This document shows, piece by piece, positions 1 to 12,748 of a stretch of DNA of 64,000 nt. Origin of the DNA: Rutstroemia sp. NJR-2017a BVV2 (lineage: Eukaryota; Ascomycota; Leotiomycetes; Helotiales; Rutstroemiaceae); the NCBI GenBank assembly GCA_002946415.1, contig NJPS01000004.1, positions 253,001 to 317,000 on the forward strand, read 5' to 3'. The position numbers were made by a program, and so were the translations under genes. Below the pieces are notes generated by a model. It saw only the letters and a list, made by a program, of their open reading frames with translations. It was not told the origin of the DNA and did not search any database. Numbering within the stretch: position 1 is the stretch's first letter; every line of letters starts with the position of its first letter.

Positions 1-2191
1 GGCAAATGTTTTCTCAAGCATCTTTGACTCGAAATCATCAGGATCATCGGCAAGCATCGAATTTCCATCGCTCATACTGATGTCCGACAGAGATGGTTGA
101 TTTCTCGGTGCAGATGATGTGATGTCTGGTGTAGTTGCTCGAGTAGATGTTCGGGAAAGCATACTCGACTCAGAATCACGCATATATGAGCTGCTAGTGC
201 CTGTGCTTGAGACCGCAATGCTGCCAGATCTGAAGGAGTGGAATTCTCCATCGTGGGTAGAGGATCGATCCGACGGACTGTAATCATCATGGCCCATCAA
301 GGGCGTGGTCGTTTTCGGTAGCGGAGGGAGAATGGAAGTGGTAGACATGCGGTTCGAAAGCGGATTCTCATCAGTCTCTGATGGTGATTCCACGGGTACT
401 TCTGGCAGTGGCTTTTCGTAGGTGTTTGGAATTACCAGAGGTGGAGGTGGTGGACGGGTTGAAGGTTCTTCTGGCATTGGATCGGCATATTGTTCTTCCT
501 GATTTTGCTCTGCTTGCTCCGAAACAGCACCTATCAAGGGTATGTTGATACCGAGACCTTCCGCCTGACCAAATTCAAAATCGCCGATTCGTTCAATCAC
601 AAATTTCGTCTTCGCTACACACTCTCCAGCTGCTCTTACACAGCCTGTGGCAGCCATAAGCAGACCACCGTTCTGTTGAGCCATCACAACATCATCCTCA
701 GCGATACCTGACGAGTTGATAATTTCTCTAGCGGCAATTACAAGCTTGTTTATTTTGTCGTACATGACATTTCGGGCATTCCCTAGAGAGTCGGCACTTT
801 GGCTGTCATGAGCACACACCGCTTCGACCACTGTAAGTAAGCCTCGACCAGCTGTCACTGATTGTCGCACTGTGGTAAGAAGATCTGCTGATGACTGGCT
901 TTGAAGATGAAGGCGACCGATGAACGATCCAAGGTATGAAAGAAACGTATCATGACTCTGGCTTAGTTTTTCGGAAACTAGATTTTGACGGGGCTGTGCT
1001 GAAGCGATGAGGGAGACTCGATGGGAGACGGAATGTCTCTTAGCCTGTGCAGATGAAATTGACAGCGGACGGGACATTACCGCTGGACATGCAGCCGATA
1101 GCCGTCTGTATGACTGTCGCTTGCCTTGGTCCTCCGGTCGCAATGAGCTAGATACGCCGCTTGCCGAGCTTCGGGTGGAGTGTCTGCGAGAGGCCGTGTC
1201 GTCTGCAGGGTCTGCATGCGGTACATCTGAAAATGACGTCGAGTCCGCAGGAGGAGTGGGAGGAATGTAAGATTCTTCGGTAACGGTTGCCATGACCTTG
1301 TGAACTGGTTGTCGTGATCTGATATCGTCTTCCAAGGTGTCCAGAAATCTAACACCCCTAACGACGATCTTGAAAGCCTTCAGGATCATCTCATCGATGA
1401 GATCGTTGATATTATTCGCGTCAGTGTCTGTTAGAGCGTTGGTAGTGAACTCCTGCAGTCGCTTTGCTGTCTTCACAAGAGATGATAGGTCAGATAGAAG
1501 TGCCTTCCTATTCCTTCGAAGACTCTCGTTGCCTTGTACGATTGGAGATTCCCTAGTTAGACAATCTGATTTTTCCTAGGCAAGAATCAGCATTTGAGCA
1601 AGAAATTGACTTCGTGATGATCCTCACCAATAGATACCTAACACCAGCAATGATGCCACGCATGAAATCCTGGTTCCCAAAAATCTCGCTGTCTGTCGTT
1701 AAACCACTTCTAAGTAAGTCCCAGAAGTTCAGTAAAGCTTTCAAAAGATTCGCCATTGAATCCGGGTCATATGCTTCGCAATAGTTGGTTGGCAGCCATC
1801 CACGCGCCCCAGATATAAGCAGGGTACCATCAGCCCAGCCATTGGTATGTATAGAATGTACCAAAATCACATCCCCTTCATTCAATGGCAGCGTAACCGT
1901 GGCATCGGAAATGAGATATGTGGGATGAAAAGGATAGAAAGCTCGGAGAAAGTTGTGGAAAACGGGTGGAGAAACGTCCATCTGATTCAGGTCTTCTTGC
2001 GAACCATTTGGAGTGGCCGGCGGTGTTATCTGCGATTGACTGCTTGTAGAAGTGGTCTGGTTACTACTCCGTGATGAACCATTCCTTCTATGGCTCGATC
2101 CACTGCTGCTACCAGAAGGTCGAGTCTTGTGTATTGTGAGGGGTGCTACCTGTGCACTCGTTCGCTTCGAATGCTCAAACTCCGTCACCAT
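1..2191 (-). CDS. SH3-domain RasGEF (Cdc25-type), 3' part beyond the window
   Basis: Guanine-nucleotide exchange factor for Ras-type GTPases, expected to activate cAMP/PKA signalling at the membrane. Exon 1 is 2191-1628 (ATG at 2191, 188 codons); the intron 1627-1576 (52 bp, GTGAGG donor, GCCTAG acceptor) is phase 0; exon 2 runs from 1575 off the left edge, open for 525 codons, so 713 residues are visible. An SH3 domain lies at about residues 82-141 (RAFYPF, EGDVILVHS, then ARGWLPTNYCE, the usual G-W-x-P-x-N-Y ending). A long Ser/Pro-rich middle follows. The last visible residues, DFESKMLEKTFA, look like the entry to the RasGEF N-terminal module; the catalytic domain lies outside. The alternative acceptor CTAACTAG at 1553 was rejected because it breaks the frame. 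The RasGEF assignment rests on architecture and the final motif. Confidence 0.88.
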
Positions 2192-5100
2192 GATGGATCA
2201 CCTGAAAATGATACCATGGGTATCGGAACCAATTGTAAGTAACTGTCAATGGAATCCAAGTTAAGGGAATCTCAAATATTCCAACTGAGCTCCGGCTGTT
2301 TATTCTGAAGTCAAGCTGAAGTGGAGAAACAATTCGTGATCGATTGAATGAAACCAGAAGTTTTGTATATGTTGTTGTATTTCTCGTTGCCGCTTCGAAT
2401 TTCTCCAATGTATGTATTCACCACGTTGTAAACACAACCTGGTGGAGAAGATTAGCAAAGGTCTGGAAATATTTGGTTGTTGTGGTTGAGAGAGGAATGG
2501 AGTGGGGAGTTTGGAATGTCGCGAATCTGTGCATACCAAAATGGGCTGAGTCTGGGTCCTCGGACGAAGGGTCGCCAATTGAGAAGCCAAAAAGAACTCT
2601 TGGGCAATGCGGAGTAAAGCCGAATAGATGTCTTCCTTATGCCGTTTCGTTCGTCAGAGGGATGTTGTGGTGTCAATGACTCTTAAACTCCACCTCGATA
2701 GTAGTCGTTATCGTGCCTTGACCAGGAAGTCTGGTCGAAAGAAAAAAAACTAGTCCAGGAACCGTAGTAACCGTTATGCCACGAGGAAGTCTGTCGGGAT
2801 GCTTCGAGTTTTGGCAAAAATTGACAGCAAAGCATTTGGTGTATCAAGTGCTGAGTTGAGCCAGTGAATTCGCCAATGCGCCGGGTCTCGGATGCAGTGG
2901 TGTGGTAATGGTTTTCGTGATGCTTCAAACACGAGGAATCAATGCGTTGAAACTCGAATTGTAAAAGGAAGGGCAAATACCGATTGATCGAGACTGGGAA
3001 AGAGACAAGCACCGTACACCCCCCCGTCTGGTGCTCTGGGCGCAATGCAGATGCTGAGGTACTTCTGCTGTACCTTGCTCAAGGTGATAAATGATTCGCA
3101 CAGATGGAGAAGTAAGCAAGGGTCGCAGGCTTTCTCCAATTGACAATGTACTCGGTCGATCACGTCTCCTCCTTCCTCTTATCTTGAATTCTTGTTACCG
3201 GGAGGAATCTATTGAAGTGAAATGAAGTGAGGCGGCGTGGATTAAGGTTGAACGTATTTGGGATCCGATCTTCGTTTTTCCCAGGATTTGATATGTATGC
3301 TGAAGAAGCTGGACCGTGGATGGGGCTGTTTTCTCCTGTGCGCAGTATGTACGAGAGGTAGTGAGAATGTGATGTGCTAGATGTGATGCGTGTGGTGGTA
3401 GGTGGTAAGGTAGGAGGTGGTACTTTGTGTGGATTGGATGGGTATTTCCTTTTGGTGTGTTGACGATCAATAAGGTGGGTGGGATATGATGTTGATTCGA
3501 GCCTGGCAACTCTCGCTTCCCAAACTTTCGCTTTCTTGCGATGAATGTCTCGTTTTCCGTTTTCTCTTTCCTCTTTGCGAACCGAACCTGCGATTTCGAC
3601 TGATGTTTGCTGGAATCGTCGGACGAAGTTTAAGAAAGTGCGTAGTCTCGGTACTTTGTGAGATTGAACGGAGTTTTCTGGTGGCAGTCTGGGTTTCCCG
3701 GGGTGTTAATAGGGATCATTTTCCAGCGCAATTCTGAATTTCTGGTACCTTTGCTGGCCCTGGTTCTGGATCCCCAAGACTGAGTGGACCTGTGGTACGT
3801 CCGTAGAGTACAAAGTACTTCGTAGTCTGGTAGCTTGTACGTCAAGGCTGGCAAAAACGGTTCCTCTTCCTTAACAGGGTCCAATATCGACTAATGCGCG
3901 AGGCGATTGAGAAGAAAATTGAAGATGCAAGGGCGCTCCTGGAGAGCGTTCATGGATGGCAGGGATGGCAGGGATAGCAAGGATAAGCTGCTCTCCAGTG
4001 TCTCCACGGCTGTGCCGAAAGAAGGAGTGACGAAACGGCCGCACGCCGCACACACCAATGGGAGTTCTGTGCACCGCGAGAGTGAGGGCGAGTGTGTTGC
4101 TCTTTGTGTTGCTCTTTGGCCTGGCAATAGCCGGTGGGGGACATTGGACAATAATGGTAGTTGGGGGTCTTTGGACGAGCAGCAACTTCAAAAATTGAAA
4201 ACTTTACTCGTCTGAAAGCGACCATCTACATGTTCCTTTTCGAGCCGCGCGGACTGGAGGCTGAACGAGCGATGGCCGCCGATATATTAATTGTGCTCAT
4301 ATGAAGAAGTCCGCGAAGCACAAAGTATAATTCTTGTTTCAGTGCACTTATCGCCTAGCTAAATTATCTTGATACGATGGTACGAACTACTCCGTGGAAG
4401 ATGGTCATTTAGATAGAAGCAAGAATAGAAAAAGGAAGCTCTTGGTCCGGTTAGACCTAGGAAGATTAACCTCAAGGTTCATAGGGGGGTTACCAGTGCC
4501 TTGGGAGTCGTGGGAGTTTACAAATGAGCATGTCTAGGACCATAGAATAACTCGGCTCTCATTTAGATAAATTTAGACAACAGGTAATTGTAGAAATGCC
4601 ATTAGGTTGAAGACGCTTCGTATCTGTGAAGTACTTCGTACTCATATCATAGTTCATGGCGAGGGGCATCCAGTCTGCATGTGATAGGAGAGCTGCTTGC
4701 CATTGCTTACAATCCAGTCTACTATTTACTGTGTACCTCCACGTTACTTATCTTTGCCCACGGTGGCATCGAGGCAAGAGCAAGGAGCGGTTCATCACAA
4801 CCTATCAGCAATCACAGATTCCTCTCTTTTGGGCAAATATCGGAGGATGATCACAAAATTCTAACCGTCCACCCCCCTTGATTGGTAGGAATAATTTTAA
4901 TTTACCCCATTCTGCTTCCTCTTTCGGACAATGCTCGACCAAATTCGCGCGCTGCCCTTAGTCCTCAACTCAAGTGGAGATGGTCATCATTTTAGACGGC
5001 GAGCACGCCGATTATGGGGAACGAGAGGAGTGGGTGGCTATGCAATGTGGAAGGAGAAGGTTGCGTATTGTGTTATGTTGTGTTGCGAGATCGTGGAAAG

Positions 5101-7931
5101 ACGCAGCAGAACGCGAGCGAAGCAGCATGGTGTTGCCATTGAGTCCCTAGATGTTTGCGATAGGGTACATGCAGCGTCTCTGACCCGCGTTATTGACGGC
5201 ATGTGCATCTTTTAAGGACGTGGTATCAAGGTTAACCTCACGATAATTCAAAAGCGCGGGAAGTATATCTGCCCAAAAAGCCCATTTTGCAAAGTTAACA
5301 AATCACATTCGAGAATGTGGTTACTGCAGCATTCGCTTTTCAATAAATCGATCGACCGGGGAATTTCATTATCCGTCCATCTCGTCTTGTCCATTTCTAC
5401 GTCACGAGAGCGTTACATTGAGTCCGATGGTTGGCTGGCTGCCATAGTCGTCATTTTCTTCCCTACTCTCTGGTTTCTCGCTTTCTTCTTGCCTCTCATC
5501 GTAGTGCACTGCAAAATACGAAAGTACAGTACAAAAGTACCCACAGCATCTCCTCAATTTCGGCGACCAAAGCGCGCGGTTGAGCGTGCCTGGTGCTAGT
5601 CAATTCTATCAACAAGTGTCGAAAGAAAACCAATTGCTGTTGAAAGATCTCTCCTCGAATTTCCACCAGTCTCTATCCAACTGTTGGTCATCTTCGAGCT
5701 TTTCGTACGGATTTCCTTCATACGGAAATCCAATCCTTTCTCGTTTTTCCAAGCATTTTCACCCTACCAACTATCTTAGGCGTGGGGTTACTGCTCCTAG
5801 GTACCAGGATCTTCGTTTTTTTATGAGACGCTTCAGGGGCCCCTTGACGTTAGCTATCACTCGCTCCATGCAGCCTCGACGCAGCCAATTTTGGACCTGC
5901 GCAGCGCACGTTCCCAGTTTATTTCGGGCTGGGTCTTATGGGTCTTGGGCCCTTGGGGGCACAGAGTGCAAGTAGAAAGTCACACCATAGCCTTGAGAAG
6001 AGCTTTTCACAAGTACTGCAACGGTGCGGTTCGGGTCGATGGAGTCTATGAATTCGGTCTGATGAGTAGGTGAGTTGGGTTACATACATCTGTTCACAAT
6101 CCGCTTAGAGATCTATCACTTCCGACTGGGTCAAGTGCGATGCATTGTCTCTCTTCAACGTAACATTCGAACAGCTGTTGCCGAGAGCTAATAATTGTCC
6201 GTAGCCGTTACACGGCATCATGGTCCGTACACCTCGCCTCGTCCGTCCGCATATTGAAGAGATCGAGTGCGAATCAGACACGTGCGAATTGGCCCTTCGT
6301 CCCGCAGTCCACTGTGGTCTTTAATATAAAATTAATATAGCACTGAGGCAAAACCTGCCATGACCTCTGACAGCGGGTGGGAAAACCGCGTCAACAGTCG
6401 AGCCTAACCAAAATACCTCCCTCAATCGGCCTTTCGAATGACGAAGCATCTACCGACTCGTCGTGGATTTGGTGCTCCTTGTGGAGTGAGCCCAGAGATT
6501 CTGGCCACGACTTAAGCCAGCTCTACATCACTGTGGAGAGGGATCTTCGTGATCTCCTGCAACGCTATTCTTTTCGATAAACTTATGGATACTGCACACG
6601 GTAGTATTTACAGTTAAGCTACTCACGGAGTTAACTTTACCGGCAGTCTCACGGTAGTCGCCATGAAGCTCGACTCGTGCAGTATCACTCACACATGGAT
6701 TGAATGGGCCACGAACGGCGATCTGTCGTTGAGCATTGTACCAGTACCAGGATTCCAAGCACTGTACAATGTACAGTGTGCAGTAAGTAACTTGGTATTT
6801 GTCAAAGCTGCAATTATTCTCGGTCCAAGCAAATGCTTAAGCTTAATCCCGCAATATGCAGGAAACAGGATAAGATCATAGAACGTACGATTAATGATCA
6901 ACAGTACGAAATCCGGTTCCGATAGACCCGACATAACCTCTTCCGTTGATGCGCGCAAGTCACGACAATTAGCGAGGTATTGTATGTTTCAAGGTCACCG
7001 TTGATTGCTCGCTGCTGTGAAAGTTTTGTCCACCCAGATACCGAACTTTAAATGGTAACATTCTTCAAAGATCCGCACTCTTTCCACAAGGCCAATCAAA
7101 TAGGTACAGCACAATCTGATCAGCCATAATTGTCGACAAGCATTATCACCTCGCATTAATCACATCAATCGTTAACCACAGCATAAGCCATTGAACAACA
7201 AAAACATGTGACTGGTTCAAAAAGTCGGTAACCTTACGGGCAGTAAAAGTTCAGGGAAGAGGTCGCCGGTCGGAGCAATACCCAACATCGTCATAACGAA
7301 TCCTTCAAGAGCATGGGACTCAGATTTATGTACTGTGCATGTTACACCCCGCCGCCAACAGACGTCCGTCCTCTGGGTGCGGAAATTCCAGAACCCAGGT
7401 TCTTCTACTTCCACCGACTGTTACATCTACTGTATCTTCGTACTGTGCATACTTTCCACGACTTGGAAAGTAAGGTTATGTGCTCCAAATGGCGAATGCC
7501 TGCTTTTTACGATATTTATTTCGCACAGCACATTTCACCTGTAGATCGCCCTAATTTTGGCATCACCCACCAGGCCCTGTTCGTGTTCCGCGGCCCTCGC
7601 CATACGCAGTCTTATTCTGTCCCTGAATCTGGGCCAACATCTCACGCCGGCATACCCTCCCACAAGTGCTCGCTCACACAACATACAGACCCCTAATATC
7701 AGGCTCAATCGCCGAGACGATCACTGACACACACACCCCCTCATGTTCTGCATCTATGTATCTACGTCCTCAATCAAACACATGCGGAGTTGACACACGC
7801 ACCTACAATCTGAAAATTCACCAAGCATCAATTCCAGTCATCTTGCTTCAGAATTGTTCGTCCGATGACATGATTTGGCATCGGAGCGGAGGAACCCTCC
7901 TAAAATAAAAGTCTCCTTAACTAAAATTTAA
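2192..7931. other. gene-poor stretch upstream of the RasGEF
   Basis: I see no supportable gene here. Open frames are short, begin with non-ATG codons, lack codon bias and do not join across plausible introns. The first 1-1.5 kb is probably promoter and 5' leader of the RasGEF gene. Around 3949-3985 there is a GATGGCAG-type short repeat. A minus-strand stretch near 7217-7320 (SHALEGFVMTMLGIAPTG) is protein-like and ends at a possible splice donor, but nothing joins it. Confidence 0.5.
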
Positions 7932-8569
7932 TTAAGTGCAGCGTTCTAGCGGAACCAAAATCCGGAACGGTGTCGCGCACCCTGTCAACCCAAGAGGTGC
8001 AAAATTTGGGAGACGAGACGAGAGCTTACTGTACGTACAGCTTAGCGGAATGATGAAAGTCATCACCGTTACATCAGTTCGTCGCATCGACAAGGCTGGT
8101 TCGGGATTTATCCCAATGAACGCCTTCCAACAAGCATGACAACCTTCGTCATTGCTTACCGCGGATACCAAGCTTTGGCTCCGAGTGTGGTCAGAATACG
8201 AAAGTCGCGTAAGCTTCGGAGGAACGCCCAGCTCCACTGTCAGTGCCGAGTCCGTCCCTGAAGTCTCATCAATTTCCCGACTTTGGATAAAATAGAAGTA
8301 GGAGAAAAGCATGGCCCAGACGTGCCAGATAATGAACAGAGCAGAGAGGAGCAGGATTCTCGCATACCAGGCCGCAATTCCACATTGGGCACTTCAGCCG
8401 ACACCATTGCTCCTCGGAGTCGGAATAGTCTTCCCACTAATGCGCCAGGTAGCATCGGAATAGGAGCCGTTGCGGAGCACGGCTTGGCTGAATTGCTTAC
8501 CGTAAGCTTGACGATCTTGCTGAGAACATGTGGACATTCAATTTGATGGCGAGAGCAGACTTTCAACAT
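7932..8569 (-). pseudogene. possible relic of a membrane-protein gene
   Basis: Minus-strand frames here read like coding sequence but do not form one intact gene. One frame, before about 8300, gives a hydrophobic stretch (ARILLLSALFIIWHVWAML) continuing into SYFYFIQSREIDETSG and a polar tail. Another frame further upstream reads QAVLRNGSYSDATWRISGK. Two stretches begin GTAAGCAAT, at about 8500 and 8158 on the minus strand, and could be old intron donors, but joining the pieces still leaves frame breaks. I do not recognise a family. It may equally be chance. Confidence 0.25.
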
Positions 8570-11255
8570 AAACTACTCTCCAGGATGGATATAGTTTATC
8601 ACCGAATGATGCGGAAGCTATCCGCGAGACATATATTCGTACATTATATATGAGCAGAAGCCTGGCCAGGAAGATTATGTGGAGGTCCTCAAGTGGGGCC
8701 CACGGGTGAACGAGTTTGCCACCAGATCAATTACCTACCTGCGTATGGGAATCTTTTGCCATCCTGTTTCCGATGCAGGTACAATACAAGCAGCTTTCCT
8801 GGGTGAAACCACCATAAACTTACGGCTAGTCAATATTAAATGCTCAAGTGGTATTCTGCCATTGATTTGACCGCCAGTGTGGAGTTATTCATTGACAAAT
8901 ATCAACTCTTCAAAGTCGATCTCTATCATGCACTACAGTCCTGATACAGACTAAGAAATTCCCTACCGGCGATGTTTTAACGCCATGCGGTTACATTCCT
9001 GACCCGCATTCTACACCAGATTTCCGCCCCGTGCATACATATACATGCATGTATCAATATCAGAGAACATCTCTGTTAGCAGCCAAGCTCTACAGCAAAC
9101 ATTCTCCACTAATCACCTTCTCTACCATATGTGAGCGTTAAGTTTGAGGCTGTCGATAGTTGATGGATATCTAGTCTCAACACGAGCGTCAATGGAGTCC
9201 AGCTTTCCTTTCAGCCGCATACACGAGGTCAGTGCACTCACTGTATTGATGTCGTTGCTATATCGTGTCGTCCAATTCAATAATATGACGACGCCATCAC
9301 CTCAATCATCCACACTTGCAAAGTGCAGGCATGCTGTTCACGGGATCGAAACTTACCGAATCCCTCTCTCCACTTGACGTCCATTGTAACCTTAAACAAT
9401 CATCCTATCACATCTCAATAAACCAATGTCGAGCACTTCCTACCCAAATGGCTCTGTGCGGGCCGGGAACCTCGCGCACGGTGCGCATCCGTCGTGTCTT
9501 ATGCATTAAGCATATAGTTGTTTCTCCCCTAGCATATATAACTTTGTAAAAAGTATTTCGTGCGCACGCACAGGATCGGGAGGTCAAAGCTCTTGTTCCT
9601 TGTATACAATGACAATACAATAACAACAATGGGGCCAAAAACTGAAACTTTTCTTTCTTCTTCAGATAGACAGAGACAAGAGATGGATAGATAGATAGAT
9701 AGATAGATAGCGAGATACTTCTGCTCTACCTGAACTAAAGCATCCCAGCCAGTCAAAACACCGGCATTTCACTTGTTCATGTGATCGCTCTACCTCTCAC
9801 GAGTCAGGTTTTCATGTCACATACCGCAAGCGTAACATACATTGCTACTTATACTTCCCTCTAGCGGGCGCGTCCGCTTCCGTAGGTAGTGGAGTCTGTT
9901 CAACGCAGTATCACGTGGCGAATACAGCCCCGACACCAAGGTTGACGGGATTTTTAGGTTTCTGTATGTGGCAGGTAGGTAGTATACATTGTTTGTGTTG
10001 TGTTTTGTTGTGTTATATTATATCGCTGCTATGTTATAGGGCTCGGTTTCCGTACATGTGTACATGTATGCAATGTACACGAGATGGCACGCACAAATGG
10101 CAGGGTGGTAGGTTGTAAGTTGGGACCTACCTATATGGTGGCCGAGAGATGTATAATACTGTGTAATCCAATGCATGGATGCGTCGTACCATGGCATGGG
10201 GTGGTACATCGCCGATGTATGTATGCGCGAGGAATTTGGGAGATGGTATGGTGGTATTAGTTGCAGCGGTTTTATGTACACCGTTGTTTCAGTGTGTCTA
10301 TTTTCTTTGTATACTATAGGATGGCATAGCATATAAAAACCCACGTGCTGATCACGAGACATAAACATCCATCCGCAAGCTTGGACAGCAGAGCAGAGCA
10401 GCTGCATCTAGCTACCCATATCGTGTAACTTAACAAGGGAGTATTTAGTGTCAGGGAGTTGGAGAGGTTTAGATAAGCATGATGATGTGGTCTTTTTTAA
10501 GGCTTGTTTACGTCGGCGCTGGGGGTTTGTTTATGTCGGCGCTCTTGGTAGCTACTTGGTAGTAGTTGGTACTGAGGAGGATAGAATAGTAAGAGTTATC
10601 GTAACTCCGAGCGGAATATGAGTATCAAACATAAACAGATCGAACATCTTCAAACCACGAAGCCCAATTCTCATATAAATGGGGAAACGATCGAACCAAG
10701 AATTTCTGAAAACGAAAAACCCAGACATCAATCTCAAGCGGTGAGTCAAGCCACCAAGACCATCCGTCTCATTCTCCTACCAAGGACCACGCAAATACTA
10801 TCCAGAATAGCCAGCTACCACTTCCTACCACCAGCCAAAGTATTTGCCACCGGGAAAGAATCCGGATATTGATCTATATACTTGCCTCTGTTCTAACTTG
10901 ATATCGCAAGCTGCATTGCACCTTTCCCGAGGCAACTTTATGATAATCAGTCAATATATCATTTCTGGAAAGGGGCTTATCCAAGCCAAGAGAGGAAACT
11001 TTCTATTGAATTCGGTAGCTAATAGTATCGCCAGTAGCACCGGCAAGGTTTTGACTCCAAACAGCCATGCAGTTAACCTATCAGAGAGTATGTTAGTAGC
11101 TTTCTTGAATGTAATGTGATGTATATTGGCGGATGTCATTCCAATGCTTCATATGCACTTAGACGCTTCTCAACTTCGGATAAGCCCCGATGTGTTATGT
11201 TGAATCCACTGAAAGATGTTAGTTATGTATATAACACAAAGTTAGATATATAAAA
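8570..11255. other. intergenic, no gene seen
   Basis: No convincing coding region. It contains a GATA tetranucleotide run near 9684-9710 and AT-rich, TATA-like stretches. The last few hundred bases are the 3' flank of the small peptide gene that ends at 11256. Confidence 0.5.
9684..9710. repeat. GATA tetranucleotide microsatellite
   Basis: About six to seven uninterrupted copies of GATA read directly from the sequence. Confidence 0.9.
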
Positions 11256-11567
11256 TTACTCTTCTGCCAACCAATCTTGATACTCATCAAGACTAGGATT
11301 TTCAATTTCCTCACGCTTCACGGACTGTGGCTCGACGCTGGAATAGATGGTTCCATGCTCATTGATGCCGATTGCGTACCAGGTTGGTTTGTCTCGCTTT
11401 TCTTGCGGATTGACACTGGAGTAGATGGGGCCGAGCTCGTTTTCTCCGATGTTGTAGTAGGCGGATGTGGTGTCACGAGTTCTAGGAGAGTCAAGGGGCA
11501 ATGTGAGAGCGGTTGCACTGTTGCATAAGGCGAGGGTGGTGAATGAGAATAAAGCAAATGTCTTTAT
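11256..11567 (-). pseudogene. small secreted Kex2-site repeat peptide (dikaritin-like precursor?) without an ATG
   Basis: An open frame of 103 codons ends at TAA (11258-11256). It starts with a signal-peptide-like stretch (KTFALFSFTTLALC, then small residues), but the codon in the expected start position (11567-11565) is ATA, and no in-frame ATG lies upstream. Two imperfect repeats follow: one contains YYNIGENELGPIYSSV and ends QEKR, the next contains WYAIGINEHGTIYSSV and ends SVKR. KR is the Kex2 cleavage site. An acidic tail (DEYQDWLAEE) closes it. Known ustiloxin-type precursors carry a signal peptide and KR-bounded repeats with YAIG or YVIG cores; the shared YAIG may be real or coincidental. 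The gene is either a start-lost pseudogene or uses an upstream exon I could not find. No UstYa-like gene is visible in the window. Confidence 0.55.
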
Positions 11568-12378
11568 GTTTGCGATTGATTTTGGAAATGTGAGAAGATA
11601 GAAAGCGAAGGAAATTTGTGCTTCAAGAAAGAGGATGTGTCTGAATGATTGAGAACAAAGCTGTGATGATAAGGTAGAAGAACCCGTGTCCGCGCGAGGT
11701 AGTTATATGCTGAATCTACTTCTACCATCTGTCCTTTCCCTCCCTATCTGATCCTGACATTCTCTGGAGTCTGGACCCTAAAGTGGCAAAGACAAAGAGG
11801 CTTCGTCGTCATGCATTACCACTCTTATCAGGATCAACTTACACCATTATGCCCAGACAAAGGATCAATGGGGTCAATCCTCTGCCGCAGCAAACCGTCA
11901 TGGTTGAGGCCTTTACCAATGCCTACTATCTGGCCCACAAGTGTGATTTCTCGAGATGACGCAGCACCGTCTGTGCCAATAACAGATAAAGCAATCTCGA
12001 CTCCTCAATTCGAAACGAAACAAAACAAAAATACCATGACGGGCAGTAATATGATAACTTCAGTTGGCCGAAATGCACACGCCGGTGATGCTGACCAACG
12101 GTGTGACTGAGCAATGAAGAGACATCCGAAATAGAATTGAATCACTGCAGCCAGCCTGCTATCATGCTAGCTATACTCATGACACTGTTCTATACTCTGA
12201 AGTTATATAAAAGTTCTCTTAAATACCTCAAGCATTCATCTTATCAGTCCAGTCCAACAACGACATCCTCATTCAAACCAGTTTCAAACAGTTTGCTAGA
12301 CTCCATTCATCTTCCATCCATTTACACAGCCACCGCCATCTTTACTTCCTTACTTTCATCAATTTTCGATTTGCAACT
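11568..12378. other. divergent intergenic region between two small secreted-peptide genes
   Basis: Contains the upstream regions of the minus-strand peptide gene and the plus-strand cysteine-protein gene. The right part has a good TATA-like box and a pyrimidine-rich leader. No gene seen. Confidence 0.5.
12204..12213 (+). promoter_or_regulatory. TATA-like box
   Basis: TATATAAAAG about 165 bp upstream of the ATG at 12379, followed by a CA/CT-rich leader typical of fungal 5' untranslated regions. Inferred from motif and position only. Confidence 0.4.
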
Positions 12379-12748
12379 ATGAAGTTCTCCATTCTTGTAA
12401 TTCTATCTTTGGCCGCTGGAGTCTACGCCGGCTGCTATACCGGCGGACAACAGGCTTCATTTGCCAAAATCGAACAACTTCTCGGAACAATCTGTAACGG
12501 CCTTTCAGAAGCTATCTCCAGAATGAGCAGCGCCATCAGTGTGTTATGGATAATGCTTCTCCGCCAGTCCAATGGGACTTTACGCTCAAAGTAAATGAAC
12601 ACTTTCTATAGTATCTTTGATATGGACTAACATGCACTTGTATATGGGCTCCGGTAAAACGAGGACTATTGGGGCTGTTGAGTGTATAAATGGAATGACG
12701 AAAGAAGCGAAGTGCTTACAGGGTGGTACGTCTAGCTATGAAAACTAG
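12379..12748 (+). pseudogene. broken secreted cysteine protein (CYTGG family)
   Basis: Starts with a clear signal peptide (MKFSILVILSLAAGVYA) followed by GCYTGGQQ and GTICNGLSEA. This matches a common family of small secreted fungal proteins that begin CYTGG and end near C..G..KE...C..GG.SSY.NW. The rest is present but damaged. After codon GCT at 12511 the family-like sequence (YLQNEQRHQCVMDNASPPV) continues in another frame, implying one lost base. A splice donor (GTAAAT at 12591) and branch site (GGACTAAC) are followed by no usable AG in phase. The last exon (RTIGAVECINGMTKEAKC, then QGGTSSYEN) stops at TAG 12746-12748 where the family usually has Trp (TGG). Three independent lesions make a pseudogene most likely. 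Function in the family is unknown; effector-like roles are speculative. Confidence 0.65.

Noticed and set aside
1007..1355. Open frames on both strands within the RasGEF region
   Set aside because: They are out-of-frame shadows; the true minus-strand frame is open from 1575 to position 1.
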